A stretch of DNA of 64,000 bases from Dugong dugon (Eukaryota > Chordata > Mammalia > Sirenia > Dugongidae). Positions within the stretch are counted from its first letter, which is position 1. Every line of letters begins with the position of its first letter. A model generated the notes under the pieces. That model was not told where the DNA came from. It worked only from the letters and a program-made list of their open reading frames with translations, and did no database searches. The stretch spans positions 93,001,819-93,065,818 of the forward strand of contig CM057471.1 in the NCBI GenBank assembly GCA_030035585.1, written 5' to 3'. Position numbers and translations under genes: made by a program. Below are positions 35,074 to 47,743 of the stretch, piece after piece.

Positions 35074-35238
35074 AAACCAAACCAAACCCATTGCCGTCGA
35101 GTTGATTCTGACTCATAACAACCCCGTAGGACAGAGTAGAACTGCCCCATAGGGTTTCCAAGGAGCACCTGGTGGATTTGAACTGCCGACTTTTTGGTTA
35201 GCAGTTGAACTCTTAACCACTACCCTACCAGGGTTTCC
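35074..35238 (-). mobile_element. Young AfroSINE, short form, perfect target duplication
   Basis: Complete short-form element in reverse: A-rich tail with 'aaccaaacccattgccgtcg', body 'cataacaaccccgtaggaca', head 'actcttaaccactaccctac' ending 'cagggtttcc'. A perfect 13-bp target duplication, actatgggtatta, occupies 35061-35073 and 35239-35251. Of the copies here it is closest to a consensus, so it is probably the most recent SINE insertion in the window. Confidence 0.95.
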
Positions 35239-35630
35239 ACTATGGGTATTAGTTCAACTAAAAGACGTGACATACCTGTAATGAGAAGGTGGTGGTGATG
35301 GTGTGTGTGTGTGTATGTGTGTTTGATATGTTTGGGGTGGATATGTAAGGAAACTGAAATCCTTATCTTCCATCCACAGTAGGAAACTGAAAGACAACAT
35401 CTAAAATAGGGGTGTGGGAGGGGGTTGGAATTCAAGAAAAAGACGCTAAAGATGTTATTTAGAAATACAGAGGTAAATTCTAAAAGAAGATGCTTGGCTT
35501 TGGAAAACAAGAATCGGGTGAACCAAGTATCTGGGGACAGGTGTTTTTAATTATATACTTTGTAGTATTATTTGATTATGTAAATTATGCACATATATTA
35601 TTTACTAAAAATAAAAGTTAAATTAAAGGT

Positions 35631-37098
35631 ATGGCAAATCAGTGAAATGCACTGAACCTCAGTAATGGTAAATTATTTGAATCTTGGTGTGTTATTTGTT
35701 TTAGAAAACATCTGTATTTAAAGGGCCCCTCTCATAAAAAGCAAATAAAGGACTAAAAGCCTCACTGAGGGTTTAAGATGTGGATGAAATGACACATTTA
35801 AGCTGAAGAATCCCCATGTGGACAACATTCAGTCCAAGGCAAGCCCCACAGTACACATGTCCTAACATATGGTGAATTTTCAATCTCCGATCTGTCCATA
35901 TTAGTTTCCATCATGAAAGTCCCCAAGGGGCCATTTTGCAGAAGGAGGGGCTACTAAAACGGGTCAGGAACTTGGTGGCGAGGAATCAATCTTCTTTTTT
36001 CTAATGTGGAAAAAGCATATGATTCAGTACTCTGTAAACAAACATGGTTCCCATACTCCGAATATATGAGACAATTATTTAAATAACTTGTCACTTTTTT
36101 ATATTTTGAGGATATTGCATCTGTATTTCTTTTCTGTATCTTTTCTACATTTTTCATTTACACAGTCAATATTCCTGATCAGAGAGCTGGATCATTCATT
36201 TTAGTTTATTTTGTTTTAAAAAATTAAAATGGCTACGTTAAAGTATAAACACTTCAGTCTCGTCACATGTGAAAATTAGTTACCATCATCTACCAGGTTT
36301 ATGGTTTTAACACAGAGGTGGGTGAAATAGATCTGCTGTAAACCAATGTGAATTGTTTTGTGTGAAGTATGTAGATTGAAAGTATATAAGTGTATGCACG
36401 TGTATGTATGTTTGTATAGACATACATACATGTATATTAATATATATGCCCATGTATGAATATCCATACACACATCCATATATACACATTGTATATATAT
36501 GGTTCAAAGAAAAATATTTGAATAAATGTCTTGTAATGCTGTACCATAGTGCCATCCTTAATTTAATATTTCTGATAAGAAAATATTAAAGTTCAAGCAA
36601 AAATCAATGGGCAGGAAAAAAAATAACAAATTGGCCTTTCTCTTTCTAAATCCCACAGGAAGTTGGTCTAGTGCTGTGAGCTTACTAAGTAGAAAGGAGT
36701 CTAGAATGAACTCTATAGAGGACTTTCAAAAGGTCAGAACAATACCTGGCTTTCTCATAGGCACTGGGCCTGGACTTTGTCACTCTGGGAGAGGTAAAAT
36801 GTCTTTGTAGCACAACAAACTGACCACAGTCCATCCTGAAATCTGCAGAATGTATCACAATGCTCTTCACCAGAGTGAATGCTGGTCTTGCTTCTTATCT
36901 TGTTCCACACTTCCACAGGGCTCATTCAAGCATCGATATCCAGGGACGCTTTGCTCCAGATCAGTTTTCTTTTTCTTTTTTTTTTGACAGAGTGAACCAA
37001 AAGAAGGCCCCAAATACAATATCCTTTACCCACTTTAAACAAGAAAAATCCCAGCTTGGAGATGATCAGCCATTCATAAACTGGAGTAATATTCATGT
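35631..37098. other. Unique interval with ATAC-rich simple sequence
   Basis: No gene recognised. A degenerate (ATAC/GTAT)n stretch spans about 36386-36505 and generates several long but meaningless frames on both strands. T-rich run at about 36969-36986. Confidence 0.45.
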
Positions 37099-37106
37099 AC
37101 TATATG

Positions 37107-37262
37107 GAACCCTGGTGGCGAAGTGGTTAAGAGCTCAGGCTGCTGATCAAACTGCTGGCAGTTCAAATCTACCAGTTGCTCCTTGGAAATCCTATGGGGC
37201 AGGTCTACTCTGTTTTATAGGGTCGCAATGAGTCAGAATGGACTCAACAGCACACAACAACA
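37107..37262 (+). mobile_element. AfroSINE, short form
   Basis: Head 'aaccctggtggcgaagtggt' with B-box-like 'gcagttcaaatctaccag', short body and a 3' end running into 'cagcacacaacaacacc'. The (ACA)n tail is the same type as in the RTE LINE. Near-duplicate target site ctatatgga (37099-37107) and ccatatgga (37262-37270). Confidence 0.92.
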
Positions 37263-37270
37263 CCATATGG

Positions 37271-38285
37271 ACTCAAACACTTCAGAGATGCCATCTATAG
37301 CCTGTATACACCTGTGTACAGCAAGCTATGAAGCACTGTCTGCCTTTTTACTCACCATTGATACAACAACTTTCATTTTTTTTACATTCACAAAAATCCC
37401 TTAAGTCCTCTCCGTGCTTTGCTATCATTGTTCAGGTGCTAAAGTGAAGTAAATGTGTCACCTCATAACTGCTTGCGTAAAGGCATTGTGAGCTCAAAGG
37501 GACTGCAGTGAACCATCAGGCAAGACTGTAATTTTGCCTTGTCACAGGGAGACTAGTTCAAAAGTGGGAGGGATGTATTTCCCAATATAGTCTACACTTT
37601 CAAACGCCCATTGTTTACTTGAACTTCATAGGCGTATGCTCAATGGAGGGCATAAAAAAAAGACATTTACAGAGCTCATTGAAAGCTGGCTTTAGGCAGC
37701 TACTGCCACAGCAAAAGGAGCATATTAATCACATTGGTGATCACAGTGCTTTCCACCCAGGGACAGTGGATGGGTTTGACTGAACTCCAGGGTAAATAGC
37801 AGAAAATAGTAAGCTTTCTGGAAACTTAGCTACAAGTCCTGTTTACTGTTCCAGTGTAGTAGGAGCCTCAGAGTCGTACCTGAAGCTTTGCTTACCCGGG
37901 TTGCATAATTGGACATTCCAGTTCAACAACTTATCAATGCAGTCAAGCGGTGGACTTGAAATTCTAATCCATCAATTATCAGGCATCCATAGTACGTGTG
38001 AGGAAGGTGATTGTACGGTAGATTGAAATAGATCTCTGTTCTAATTTTTTAAGTCTTTGTACTTTGTAGCAATCGGGGCATCGAAAGAGTTACCAAAATA
38101 GTGCTGTGTCCACCCAATGCAGGTGTCTCACCTTAACAATATATGCATTTTTTAATTTGGAAATATAGAAGAACTGCTAAAAGCTATGGGGAGAGTGAAT
38201 ACCACTTATGAAATGATCTCGGTACACTTTACTAACAAGAAATATAGACAGAAATATTCACCCTAAATTTCAGATTATTACAACG
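37271..38285. other. 1-kb repeat-free block
   Basis: No gene or transposon recognised. Mixed AT/GC content without simple repeats. Candidate single-copy or conserved non-coding DNA. Confidence 0.35.
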
Positions 38286-38289
38286 TGTT

Positions 38290-38682
38290 GTTGCTAGTTG
38301 CCATGGAGTCAGCTCCAACTCGCAGTGATCCCATGTACAACAGAATGAAACATTGCTCAAACCTGTACCATCTTCACAATTGTTGCTATGCTAGAGTCCA
38401 TTATAGCGGCCATGGTGTATCTTGTCTTTCAACCTAGAGGGCTTATCTTCCAGCACTGTATCAAACAATACTCTGTTGTTTATCCATAAGGTTTTCATTG
38501 GCTGATGCTTTGGAAGTAGATCGTCAGGCTATTCTTCTAGTCCATTTTTGTCTTGGATCTCCACTAAAACCTGTCCACCATGGCTGACCCTGCTAGTATA
38601 TGAAATACCAGTGGCCTGGCTTCCAGCATCAAAGCAACACGCAAGCCACCACAGTATGACAAACTGACAGACAGGTGGTGAA
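38290..38682 (-). mobile_element. RTE-derived composite element
   Basis: From left: 'gttgttgctagttgccatgg' (RTE tail, reversed), 'gatcccatgtacaacagaat' and 'caattgttgctatgctagag' (RTE 3' end), then 'taaggttttcattggctgat', 'gaagtagatcgtcaggctat', and 'ccaccatggctgaccctgct', 'tgaaataccagtggcctggc', 'caagccaccacagtatgaca'. The last blocks are the reverse complement of 8710-8830. The same 3'-end-plus-internal architecture in two places supports a real non-autonomous RTE family. Confidence 0.78.
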
Positions 38683-38689
38683 TACACAG

Positions 38690-39989
38690 TGTAGTTCAAG
38701 CTAACTACTCATTATCCACATGAGAGAGCTAATGAGGTTTTTACACCGAGGTATTGAGGGAACAAATGGTCTTGGTCCCCACTCCAGGCCTAGTCTAAAC
38801 CTTTTTCTTGAGTCATCCTCATTCTGCATGGCTCTGCCTTTAGCCGCGTTATCTGCTCCTGTGTCACACTCTGGATAATGTTGGATGGTGCCATCGGCAA
38901 AGTCAATAAAATGCTTACTCTCTCTGCCAGCAACTGCTCAAATCAAAGAACTTTCTGCCTCATTTACACCAAACTCTGCAACTGTACCTCTGTTGCAAAT
39001 GCTAGTTTTGTTCCTAACTGAAAATTCATATAAAATAGAGCAAAAAGAAAAGTGCCAGGAATTCTTACTGCTCTTGGAGAGAGGTTATTATCTATTTGCT
39101 TGTGGTATTAGCTGACTCTGACTTATTACAGGTGCCCACCAAGTCTTGGTGAATGACTTGAATGAATCAGTGTTTCTTAGAAGATGACTCACTTCCCCTT
39201 TGGCTGTTTTCTCTTTCGCTACAGACATCTCCTATGTTCTCTACTGAGACCAAAGGCCTCACCCTGAGGCTGCCTGCCTCCCTTGGGCCTCTACTCATTA
39301 TACATTCCATGCCCACTCCTTTGAGTTATACATAAGCATTATACTAGATAATTTTGAGGGTTTGGAGAAAAAGTCTAAATCATGATCCTGGTCAGTCTTT
39401 AAGATATTTCAAATGTATCAGGAAAGAAAACCTTACATGACAAAGCAATTAGAAGTGAAACATTAGAAAATGCCAAGGATTGAGGCCCAGGCAGAGACTG
39501 GAATAGGAATTCAAAGTACAAGCAGTCAGTCAGGTTTGGGTAAGACAGGGGAGGTATCATGACATCTAAGTTGGGTGTTGATGTGTGGTTAGGATTTTAA
39601 TAAGCAGCAGGAAAAGAAAAAGCTATTCAAGGTGGGAAACAACCAAAAGAACAGCACTGCTCAGTTAGCCTGCCAAAATCTTCTCCTTCTCAGATATCCT
39701 GCCTCCCATCCCTTCACCCTTCCTTCCAAGTTGGATGAGATTCCTGGGTGTTTCCAAAGCATTCTGTGTATGCTCCTAGTATAGCACTTACACACCATAT
39801 TCTTTTTGTTGACTTAAGTTCTTCACATTTGTAAGCCCAGTACCAGGGTTGGCATCTGGTACAGGGTACGTAGCCAATATATTTGATGGCTGAATGAAAG
39901 AATGATTGATTAATTAATGAATAGGAGATGAAAGCAAATAGCTGATGATGAGATAAGAATATAGAGATTAAATTTCATGAATTCAGAGC
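38690..39989. other. Mostly unique interval; L2-like fragment at its end
   Basis: No gene recognised; the 76-codon frame at 38885-39115 has no motif. An L2-like 3' end is likely around 39775-39925 ('catctggtacagggtacg' then 'gatggctgaatgaaagaatg'). Confidence 0.4.
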
Positions 39990-40478
39990 TTACAGTGACT
40001 TCCCATTTTGTACAGAATAAAATGGAAAGGCCTTATTGTTGATTGCAAGGACGTATAAGATGGTGATCCAGGCTCCCTCTCTTAACTCGCCTCCTATAAC
40101 TGTTCCTTGTGCTTACTCCACTCCAGTCACAATGGCCTCCTGGACGTCCCTAGAACTCACCAGGCACCCACCCCACTGATCCCTCTGCCTAGGATGCTCT
40201 TCTCTTGATATCTGCTTTACCTGGGCTCTCACTTTATCAGAACTGCTCAAATGTCCCCTGGTCACATAGCCTTTCTCTGACCACCGTATCTGAAAGAGCC
40301 TCACCACTCCGTTCTCTTTTCATGCTTTCTGTTTTTCCATTAGCATTTGTTTCTACCTGATTGGTTGTTTATTGTCTGTACCCTTCCTAGAAAATGTAAG
40401 TTCTATAACAGCAGGGACATAGTGCCTAGCACCCAACAGGCACTCAATAAATACTTCTTGAATGAATAAATGAAAGAA
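39990..40478 (+). mobile_element. L2 LINE 3' end
   Basis: Sense-oriented L2: 'actgctcaaatgtcccctgg', 'gcctttctctgaccaccgta', 'tagcatttgtttctacctga', 'aaaatgtaagttctataaca' and the terminal 'gcactcaataaatacttctt' with GAATGAAT-type repeats. This is the longest and clearest L2 in the window. Confidence 0.88.
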
Positions 40479-42080
40479 CAATAAAAAGGCAGGGCTAGCC
40501 CTGACAGGCAGATTCTTAAGCATGAGCACATCTTAATGAAAAATGGTTTTTCATAGATTCATCTGGCAGTGGTGTGCAGGGTGGGTGGAACGGAGCTCCA
40601 GAGAGCAAGACAGCTAAATAGGAGGCCTAAATTGAGTGGGCCTGGTCTGGGAGGGTGGCTTTGGAATTGAAAGGGGATGCTTGATTAATATGGCAAGTAA
40701 CCACTGGTAGGTCTGATTCCTTTGGCATTTTGGAGACATTCCCTATCAGCCCTTTCCCTGCTAAATGGTTTAGTGACCTTTCAACAATCCCAGGCTGTAA
40801 GAAGGTAAGTCCCCTCTTCTCCAGTGTTTTCATGCAGCATAGAGCTACAGAATTGCTCCATTAAATGCCTATTTCTAATCATGAAATTTACATGCAGAAA
40901 GCACTTAGCTTATCTGGAAGGAACTCCAAGGGCTAGAGTGAGCACTTAGCAGGTTAGGCAATCACAAGCTTAAAGAATTATGTTCAGTTTTACTAGGCAG
41001 ATTTGAGTGCACTTCTGGAAGATAATTTAAATCTTCACCCTCAAACCATGTGCCTAGCAAGCATTCTCAGATCTGAGGCTCCCTGGATGGCAATAAGCTA
41101 AAGCACCTAATAGGCAGTCAGAGGACATGGAAGGAGGTTCTAAAAATCTTCTGTTCCTATTTCATGTGCTTTAGCTAGATCAACATCAGCCCCCTGGGAT
41201 TTTTCCTCTGAGGTTGACCATTGGCATAAAGAGGGATGCTTGGGTCTGTTACACTATAATTCCAGTTTGACCTTATAAACTGTTTTAAACCCAAATAAAG
41301 GCAGTGCAGTGCAAGCAGATTATTCACTTGCTGGCTGTACCTCACTGCATTTCCTTTCAAAAAGAATCCTGATTTGGACCTTCTGTAGGGTGTTTCTTTT
41401 TTCATAAATAAATGGCACAAGGAAAGAAAGGTGACTATATGACAGTGTGAAAAGCACTCCAAGTGGATTCTGCAGATGAGCTAGAAATGACAGGTGAATA
41501 CCATGTCTTAAAGTCACCCCAGGGGACTCTCTCGCTGATGTAAAGGAAACAGCAGGGTTCATCCTTTCTGATTTAGTCTTTGGAAGGCTGGTTTGCTGAC
41601 AGTGGCTGCTGGGTACTCAGTGCTGGATTGGGGAATGGATAACGTCTGAGGGGCTCCATTTGCCAGTGGCATGGGGAAGAAGGGGTTCCTGGGGAGCCAC
41701 CCAGATGAAATATGCAAGAGACTGAAATTAGGAAAGACTATCAGAAAACAGACTTGAGTTTAACTTTGCAAACATCAGAAACTTTACCTTGATGGTAATG
41801 TTTTTGGAATTAATGGAGAGATGAAATTATAATACTTCTCTTTGTAGATAGAGTTTTAGTTAAGAACTAAGACACTTTCACAGATACAAGTTTTTGGGGT
41901 TTAGCAGTGGGGTTAATACACCTCTAGTAGGCTGGCAAGCAGATATTTACCACCTGTTTAAAAAGAAACACAAAATAAAATTAATTCAGCCTATGGAGAA
42001 ATACGAAAATAAGAATGAAGGTTTTTCTCCAACTCTCAGAGAAAATCATGGTTCATATCAAGAAAGGGTAGGAATGATTT
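40479..42080. other. Unique interval
   Basis: About 1.6 kb without a recognised gene or repeat. Frames of 80-95 codons at 41175-41562 overlap each other on the same strand in different frames and show no domain. Confidence 0.42.
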
Positions 42081-42082
42081 TT

Positions 42083-42296
42083 TTTTTTTAAATTGTGCTC
42101 TAGATGAAGGTTTACAGCGCAAATTAGTTTCTCATTAAACAATTAATACACATAATGTTTTGTGACATTGGTTGCCAACTCCGCAATGTGTCAACACTCT
42201 CCACTTCTCGACCTTGGATTCCTCATTTCCATTTGTCCGGCTTTCCTGTCCCCGCCTGCTTTCTTGTCCTTGCCCCTGGGCTGGTGTGCCCATTAG
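42083..42296 (-). mobile_element. 5'-truncated afrotherian L1 tail
   Basis: A T run at 42079-42090 (reverse of the A tail) precedes 'tagatgaaggtttacagcgc', 'ttctcattaaacaattaata', 'tgtgacattggttgccaact' and 'tgtcaacactctccacttct', the reverse complement of the single-terminus L1 3' end. Likely target duplication gaatgattttt / gaacgaattttt at the edges. Confidence 0.88.
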
Positions 42297-42309
42297 GAAC
42301 GAATTTTTA

Positions 42310-43009
42310 CACAGCTCTTAGAAACATACACATGGGCTTTCTACCTCAACAACAAAAATTCTCAGAAGGACAGAAATACAGACATCAGAGTGGCAATGGA
42401 AAGATAGCTGTAAGTCTAATTTGTATCTAATTTCTCCTCAAGGGCAATCTAGAAATATCAAACAAATAGATTTGCCCCCTTGATTGTCTTAGGTCAAGTT
42501 TCTAAGATACAACTCCTGTTCCATTTATTTTCTACAGTATAAAAACATTTTTCCCTCCAAAGTCAGAGTTACATTGATACCTTGAATGAATTTATTTACC
42601 CCGGGGTGCAGAGTTTTTTCTCAGAAGATAGTGTACTTAGGTCCCCTCAACATAGCTATTAGCTAACTGTTTTATTGGCTGTATCCTTTCCCCCCTGTAG
42701 TTTTCCTTCAGATGGGATCAGTGAATGAGATGATATATTTAAGTGCACAGCCAGCAGATGGTCAGGCTAAGATGAGAACATATGGTTGAATATATTGTTT
42801 GGTTCAATCTTCCATTGACACAGAAGGCATATCCATCCTGATACTCCCCTTTGGCATCTGAGTAAAGAGGGTAAAAGATTTTCTTCAATTCTAGAAAACC
42901 TCTATGACCATCATTGAAAGGATGTTATTATTCCTCTTCTAAATATTTTAGGTGGGCATTTAAAAAGGCCAACCACAAAGTCAGTCTACCATAAAGACTT
43001 TTTTTCCCA
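42310..43009. other. Unique interval
   Basis: No gene or named repeat seen in about 700 bp. Confidence 0.4.
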
Positions 43010-44588
43010 TTTAAAAAAAAATCATCTTTATTGAGATAAACTTTATATACAATAAAATTCACTAGTTTTAAGTGTTCAGTTCAATGAATTTTTTGTTTTT
43101 AATTGTACTTCAGGTGAAGGCTTATAGAACAAAGTTTCTCATGAAACAGTAGGACACATATTGTTTTATGACATTGGTTAACAACCCCACAACATGTCAA
43201 ACAAGTCAACCCTCTCCCTTCTCGACCTTTTTTTTTTTTTTTTTTGGTGAAAATATACATATTCAAAGATACACCGTTTCAAAAATTTCTACATTCACAG
43301 TTCAGTGACATCGACTACACTCTTCCAATTGTGCTGCTATTCTCACTTTAGATGAAGGCTTATAGAACAAAATAGTTTCTCATTTAACAGTTAGTACACA
43401 TGTTGCCCTATGACAATGGTTAACAACCTCACAACACATCAACACTATCCTTACTCAACCTTGGGTTCCCTATCACCAGCTTTCCTGTCCCCTTCTGCCT
43501 TCTGGCCCTTGTCCCTGGACTGCTGTGCCTCATTAGTCCCATTTGGTTTTATGGGGCTGTCCACTCCCCAGCTGAATGGTGAACCTCGGAAATGACTTCA
43601 TCACTGAGCTAAATGGGTGTCTGGGGCCCATTCTCTCAGGGTTTCTCCAGTCTCCTTTAGGCCAGTAAATCTGGTGTTTTTTTTTTTTTTTTTTTTTTTT
43701 CTGTGAGTTAGAATTATGCTCTACATCCTCTCCAGCTCTGTCCAGAACCCTCTGTTGTGATCGTGGTCAGAGCAGTCAGTGGTGGTAGCCGGACACCATC
43801 TAGCTGTACTGGATTCAGTCTGGTGGAGGCCTTGGTAGCTATGGTCCATTAGTCCTTTGGACTAATCTTTTCCTTGTATCCTGTTCTCTTCATTCTCCCT
43901 TGCTCCCAAAGGGATGAGACCAGTGGAGTATCTTAGATGGCTGCTCACAGGCTCCTAAGACCCCAGACACTACTCACCAAGGTAGAATGTAGAACATTGT
44001 CTTTATAAACTGTGTTATGCCAATTGAGCTAGATGTTCCCCGAGACCATGGTCCCCATAGCCCTCCACCCAGCAATTCAGTCCCTCAGGGATCAGTTCAA
44101 TGAATTTTGACAAATGTATACAGCTGTATGGCCACCACCAAAGTCAAGATATGGAACAGTTCTATTACCCCAAGAAGTTCTCTTATGCCCTCTTTCAGTC
44201 AGTCCCCTCCCATCGCCACAGCTTCTGCAAACGAATGGAGTGCTTCCTGTCACTATAGTTTTGCCTTTTCTAGAATTTTATATAAATGGACTCATACCAT
44301 ACGTAGTCTTTTGAATCTGGCTTCTTTCACAAGACAAAATGTTTTTGAGATCCATTCATGTTGTTGTGGAGTACTTTTTATTGCTGAGTAATTTTCCATT
44401 GTATTGATATACTACAGTTTGTTTATTCATTCACCAGTTGATGGAAATTTGCTGCTCACCTCCAGTTTTTTGCTATAATGAATACAGCTACTATAAACAT
44501 TCATTTTCAGGTATCTGTGATGATGTATGTTTTGATTTCAGCTCCCTTAGGAAGATATCTAGGAGTGGCATTGCTGTGTCATATCAAA
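43010..44588 (-). mobile_element. Ancient L1M copy A (3' part), split by a younger L1
   Basis: Left piece 'tttattgagataaactttat' with 'caataaaattcactagtttt' is the reversed 3' UTR of L1M families. It resumes after the insertion at 44109 with 'acaaatgtatacagctgtat' and 'caccaccaaagtcaagatat', reaching 'ttgctgagtaattttccatt' and 'gatatctaggagtggcattg' (end of ORF2, reversed). It stops at about 44588 where a second L1M begins. Confidence 0.85.
43093..44092 (-). mobile_element. Afrotherian L1, 1.0-kb 3' UTR, double terminus
   Basis: Reverse-oriented 3' UTR beginning 'gttttt' then 'aattgtacttcaggtgaagg', containing both termini (about 43098-43225 and 43345-43470) with the linker 'ggtgaaaatatacatattca', and extending 5' to 'cagcaattcagtccctcagg'. 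Target duplication cagttcaatgaatttt is exact: 43077-43092 and 44093-44108. It inserted in the 3' UTR of L1M copy A. A 25-bp T run is at about 43677-43700. Confidence 0.95.
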
Positions 44589-44859
44589 TGTCTTTTTTTT
44601 TTTTAAGGATTTTTTTGAGGGGAAATTCACAAAAACACAAAATTAACCACCCTAAAGTGAAGAATTAAGCATGATTTAGTACATTCACAATGCTGTACAA
44701 CCACCACCTCCATCCAGTTCCAACACATTTTCACCACCCCTAAAGAAAACTCCTGTACCATTAATCAGTTATTTTCCATTTCCTCCTTCCCCCAACTTTT
44801 GGCAACCAAAAGTCTACTTTCTGTGTCTATGTATTAGCTATTCTGGGTTTTTCGTATAA

Positions 44860-47480
44860 ATGGAATCGTGCAATATGTGTTCTTTTGTGTCAGACTTATT
44901 TCACTTATCACAGTGTTTTTGAGATTCATCCAGGTTGTAAAATGTGTCAGTACTTCCTTCCTTTTAGGGCTGAATAATATTCCATTGCATGTATATACTA
45001 CAATTTGTTTACTCATTCATCCACTGATGGATATTTGAGTTGTTTCCACTTTTCGGCTGCTGTCCACTTTTTGGCTATTGTGACTAGTGCTGATTTTGAA
45101 CATTGATGTCCAAGTATCTGTTTGAGTCCCTAATTTCAGTTCTTTTGCCTGTATACCTAGAAGTGAAATTTCTGGGTCATGTGAAAATTTTATATTTAAC
45201 TTTTGAGGGACTGCCAAACTGTTTTCCATAGCAGCTGCACCATTTTACATTCTCCCCAGCAATGGATGAAGGTTCCAATTTCTCCACATCCTCACCAACA
45301 GTTATTTCCCGTTTTTCTGATAATAGCCATCCTAGTGGGTGTGTAGTGGTATCTCATTGTAGTTTTGATTTTCATTTCTCTAGTGATTAATGATCTTGAG
45401 CATTTCTTCATGTACTTGTTGGTCATTTGTATACCTTTTTTGGAGAAATGTCTATTCAAGTCCTTTGCACTTTTTAAAATTGGGTTGTTTATATTTTTTG
45501 TTGTTGAGTTGTAGGAGTTCTTTATATATTCTGGACACTAGATATATGATTTGCAAATATTATCTCTCATTCTGTAGGATGTCTTTTCACTTTCTTGATA
45601 AAGTCCTTTGAGGCATATTTTTTTTAAATTTTGAAGTCTAATTTATCTATTTTTTTCTTTTGCTGCTTGTGCTTTTGGTGTCATATCTAAAAATCCATTG
45701 ACAAATCCAGGATCATGAAGATTTACCTTTATGTTTTCTTCTGACAGGTTTGTGGATTTAGCTCTTATACTTAGGTTGTTGATGCACTTTAAGTTTTGCA
45801 TATGGTATGAAATAGGGGTCTGACTTTATTCTTTTGCATGTGAATACCCAGTTGTCACAGCACCATTTGTTGAAAAGACTTTTCCCCCCATTGAATGATC
45901 TTGGAGCCCTTGTCCAAAATCAATTGGCCATAGATTTTTGGGTTAATTTTTGGATTCTCAATTCTGTTTCATTGGTTTATATGTCTGTCTTTATGCAAGT
46001 ATCACACTATTTTGATTATTGTAGCTTTGTAGTAACTTTTCCAATTGGGCAGCTTGAGTCCGCCAACTCTGCTCTTTTGCAATGTTGTTTTGACTATTCA
46101 GGGCCCCTTGTAATTTCATATGAATTTGAGGATTGGCTTTTCCATTTCTCCAATTAAGGTTACTGGAATTTTGAAAAGGGTTACATTGAATCTATAGGTC
46201 ACTTTGGGTAGCATTGCCATCTTAACTATATTAAGTCTTCCAATCCATAACGTGGGATGTCTTTCCATTTATTTAGGTCTTCTTTAATTTCTTTCAACCA
46301 TGTTTTATAGGGTATTGATGTTTCCAACTATTATTGAAAGACTGTATGCAAATCTGTCACTTCCATGGTTAAATTTATTCCTAGGTATTTTATTCTTTTA
46401 GATGCTGTTGTAAATGGAATGGTTTTCTTAGTTTCATTTTCGGATTATTCACTGCTATTACAAGGAAACACAACTGATTTTTAGGTGTTGATTTGGTATC
46501 CTGTAACTTTGCTGAATTTATTTATTAGCTCCAGTAGTGTTTTATGGATTCTTTAGGATTTTCTAGATAAAGAATCATATCATCTGTTAATAGAAATAGT
46601 TTTACTTTTTCCTTTCTAATTTAAACATTTTCTATTTCTTTTTCATGCCGAATTTCTCTGAATAGAACTTTTAGTACTATTTGAATGGCAGTGGTAAAAG
46701 CAGACATTCTTATCTCATTCCTTATATTATGGGAAAGCATTCAATCATTCATCATTAAGTATAATGTCAATCCTGTGTTTTTCATAAATGTTCTTTATCG
46801 TGTTGAGAAAGTTCTCTTCTAGTCCTAGCTTTCTTGAAGTTTTGTTTCTTTGTTTGTTTTATCATGAAAGAGTGCTGGACTTTGTTATATGATTTTTCTG
46901 TGTTAGTTGAGATAATCATGTAGTTTCTTTCCTTCATTCTATGAATGTGATATATTGCATTGATTTTTTTTTTTTTTTAACTATTGAACCACTCTTGAAT
47001 TTCTGGGATAAATTCCACTTGGTTATGGTGTATAATGCTTTTAATATGCCACTGGTTTTAGTTTGCTAGTATTCTCTTGAGAATTTTTGCATCTACATTC
47101 ACCAGGGTTTTGGTCTGTAGTTTTCTTGTGCTGTGTATTCTGCTGTTGTGGGGTGAATGTTTTATATATGTGCATTGGGTATAATTGGTTTATAGTATTG
47201 TTCAAGTCTTCAATTTTTACTGATCTTCTGTCTAGATATTCCATCCATTACTGAATGTGGGGTATTGATGGTTTACAACTATTATTGTAAAACTATCTAT
47301 TTCTCCCTTCAGTTCTGTCAATAATTGCTTCATATATTTTAGGGCTCTGTAGTTTGGTACATGTATGTTTATAATTGTTATATCTTCTTCATGTTTTGAC
47401 CATTTCATCAATACATAGTGAGTTTTTGTCTCTTCAAACAAATTTTTTACTTAACCTGTGTTTTGTCTGATATTAGTATA
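44860..47480 (-). pseudogene. L1M ORF2 remnant
   Basis: On the - strand the endonuclease fragment at 47232-47441 reads 'EEDITIINIHVPNYRALKYM' and 'LTELKGEIDSFTIIVVNH', aligned with 'HEDITIIYIYAPNDRASKYI' of the 28-kb element. A jump at about 47130 leads to 'VDAKILKRILAN' of the reverse transcriptase. Motif C is 'TDDMILYLENPKES' near 46560, so the two catalytic aspartates survive in the degraded frame. The C terminus near 44870-45010 shows 'TTWMNLKNTVISEISLTQKN'. Many stops and frame changes. Confidence 0.85.
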
Positions 47481-47597
47481 GCCGCCCCAGCTCTTTTTTT
47501 TATTTGCATGGAATATTATTTTCCATTCTTTCACTTTCAACCTATTTGTCTTTTTGGATTTGTAGACAGCAGGTAGTTGAGTCATGCTATTTTTTTC

Positions 47598-47743
47598 ATT
47601 TTTTAAAGATATTTCATTGTGTTTTTGGTGAAAGTTTACACAACAAATTAGGTTCCCATTTAATATACATATTGTTCAATGACATTGGTTACATTTTTCA
47701 CATTGTGTCAACGTTCTCATTATTTCCATTCTCGTTGCTTGCA
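47598..47743 (-). mobile_element. Old afrotherian L1 tail inside L1M copy B
   Basis: 'ggtgaaagtttacacaacaa', 'tattgttcaatgacattggt' and 'attgtgtcaacgttctcatt' are the reversed terminus of an older afrotherian L1 subfamily. The sequence catgctatttttttc on the left (from 47583) and catgcttttttttt on the right (47744-47757) are the target duplication. Confidence 0.82.

Larger units (their letters stand above)
33319..35630 (+). mobile_element. Ancient HAL1-like LINE (ORF1-only type), multiply interrupted
   Basis: Pieces at 33319-33542, 34213-34721, 34903-35073 and 35252-35630 read as one diverged LINE. Translation of 34240-34600 gives ORF1-like residues including 'RILYPGKVSIMCVNGVKSF', the counterpart of the L1 ORF1 'IIYPAKLSFKFDGDIRSF' C-terminal motif, followed by non-coding sequence and an A-rich end near 35615 instead of an ORF2. 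That organisation matches HAL1, the half-L1 family with ORF1 only. No intact frame remains. The family name rests on memory of the consensus; an old L1 with an internal deletion is the alternative. Confidence 0.6.

Noticed and set aside
36276-36589. Overlapping frames rich in Tyr, Ile, His and Thr
   Set aside because: Produced by a degenerate (ATAC/GTAT)n simple repeat on both strands.
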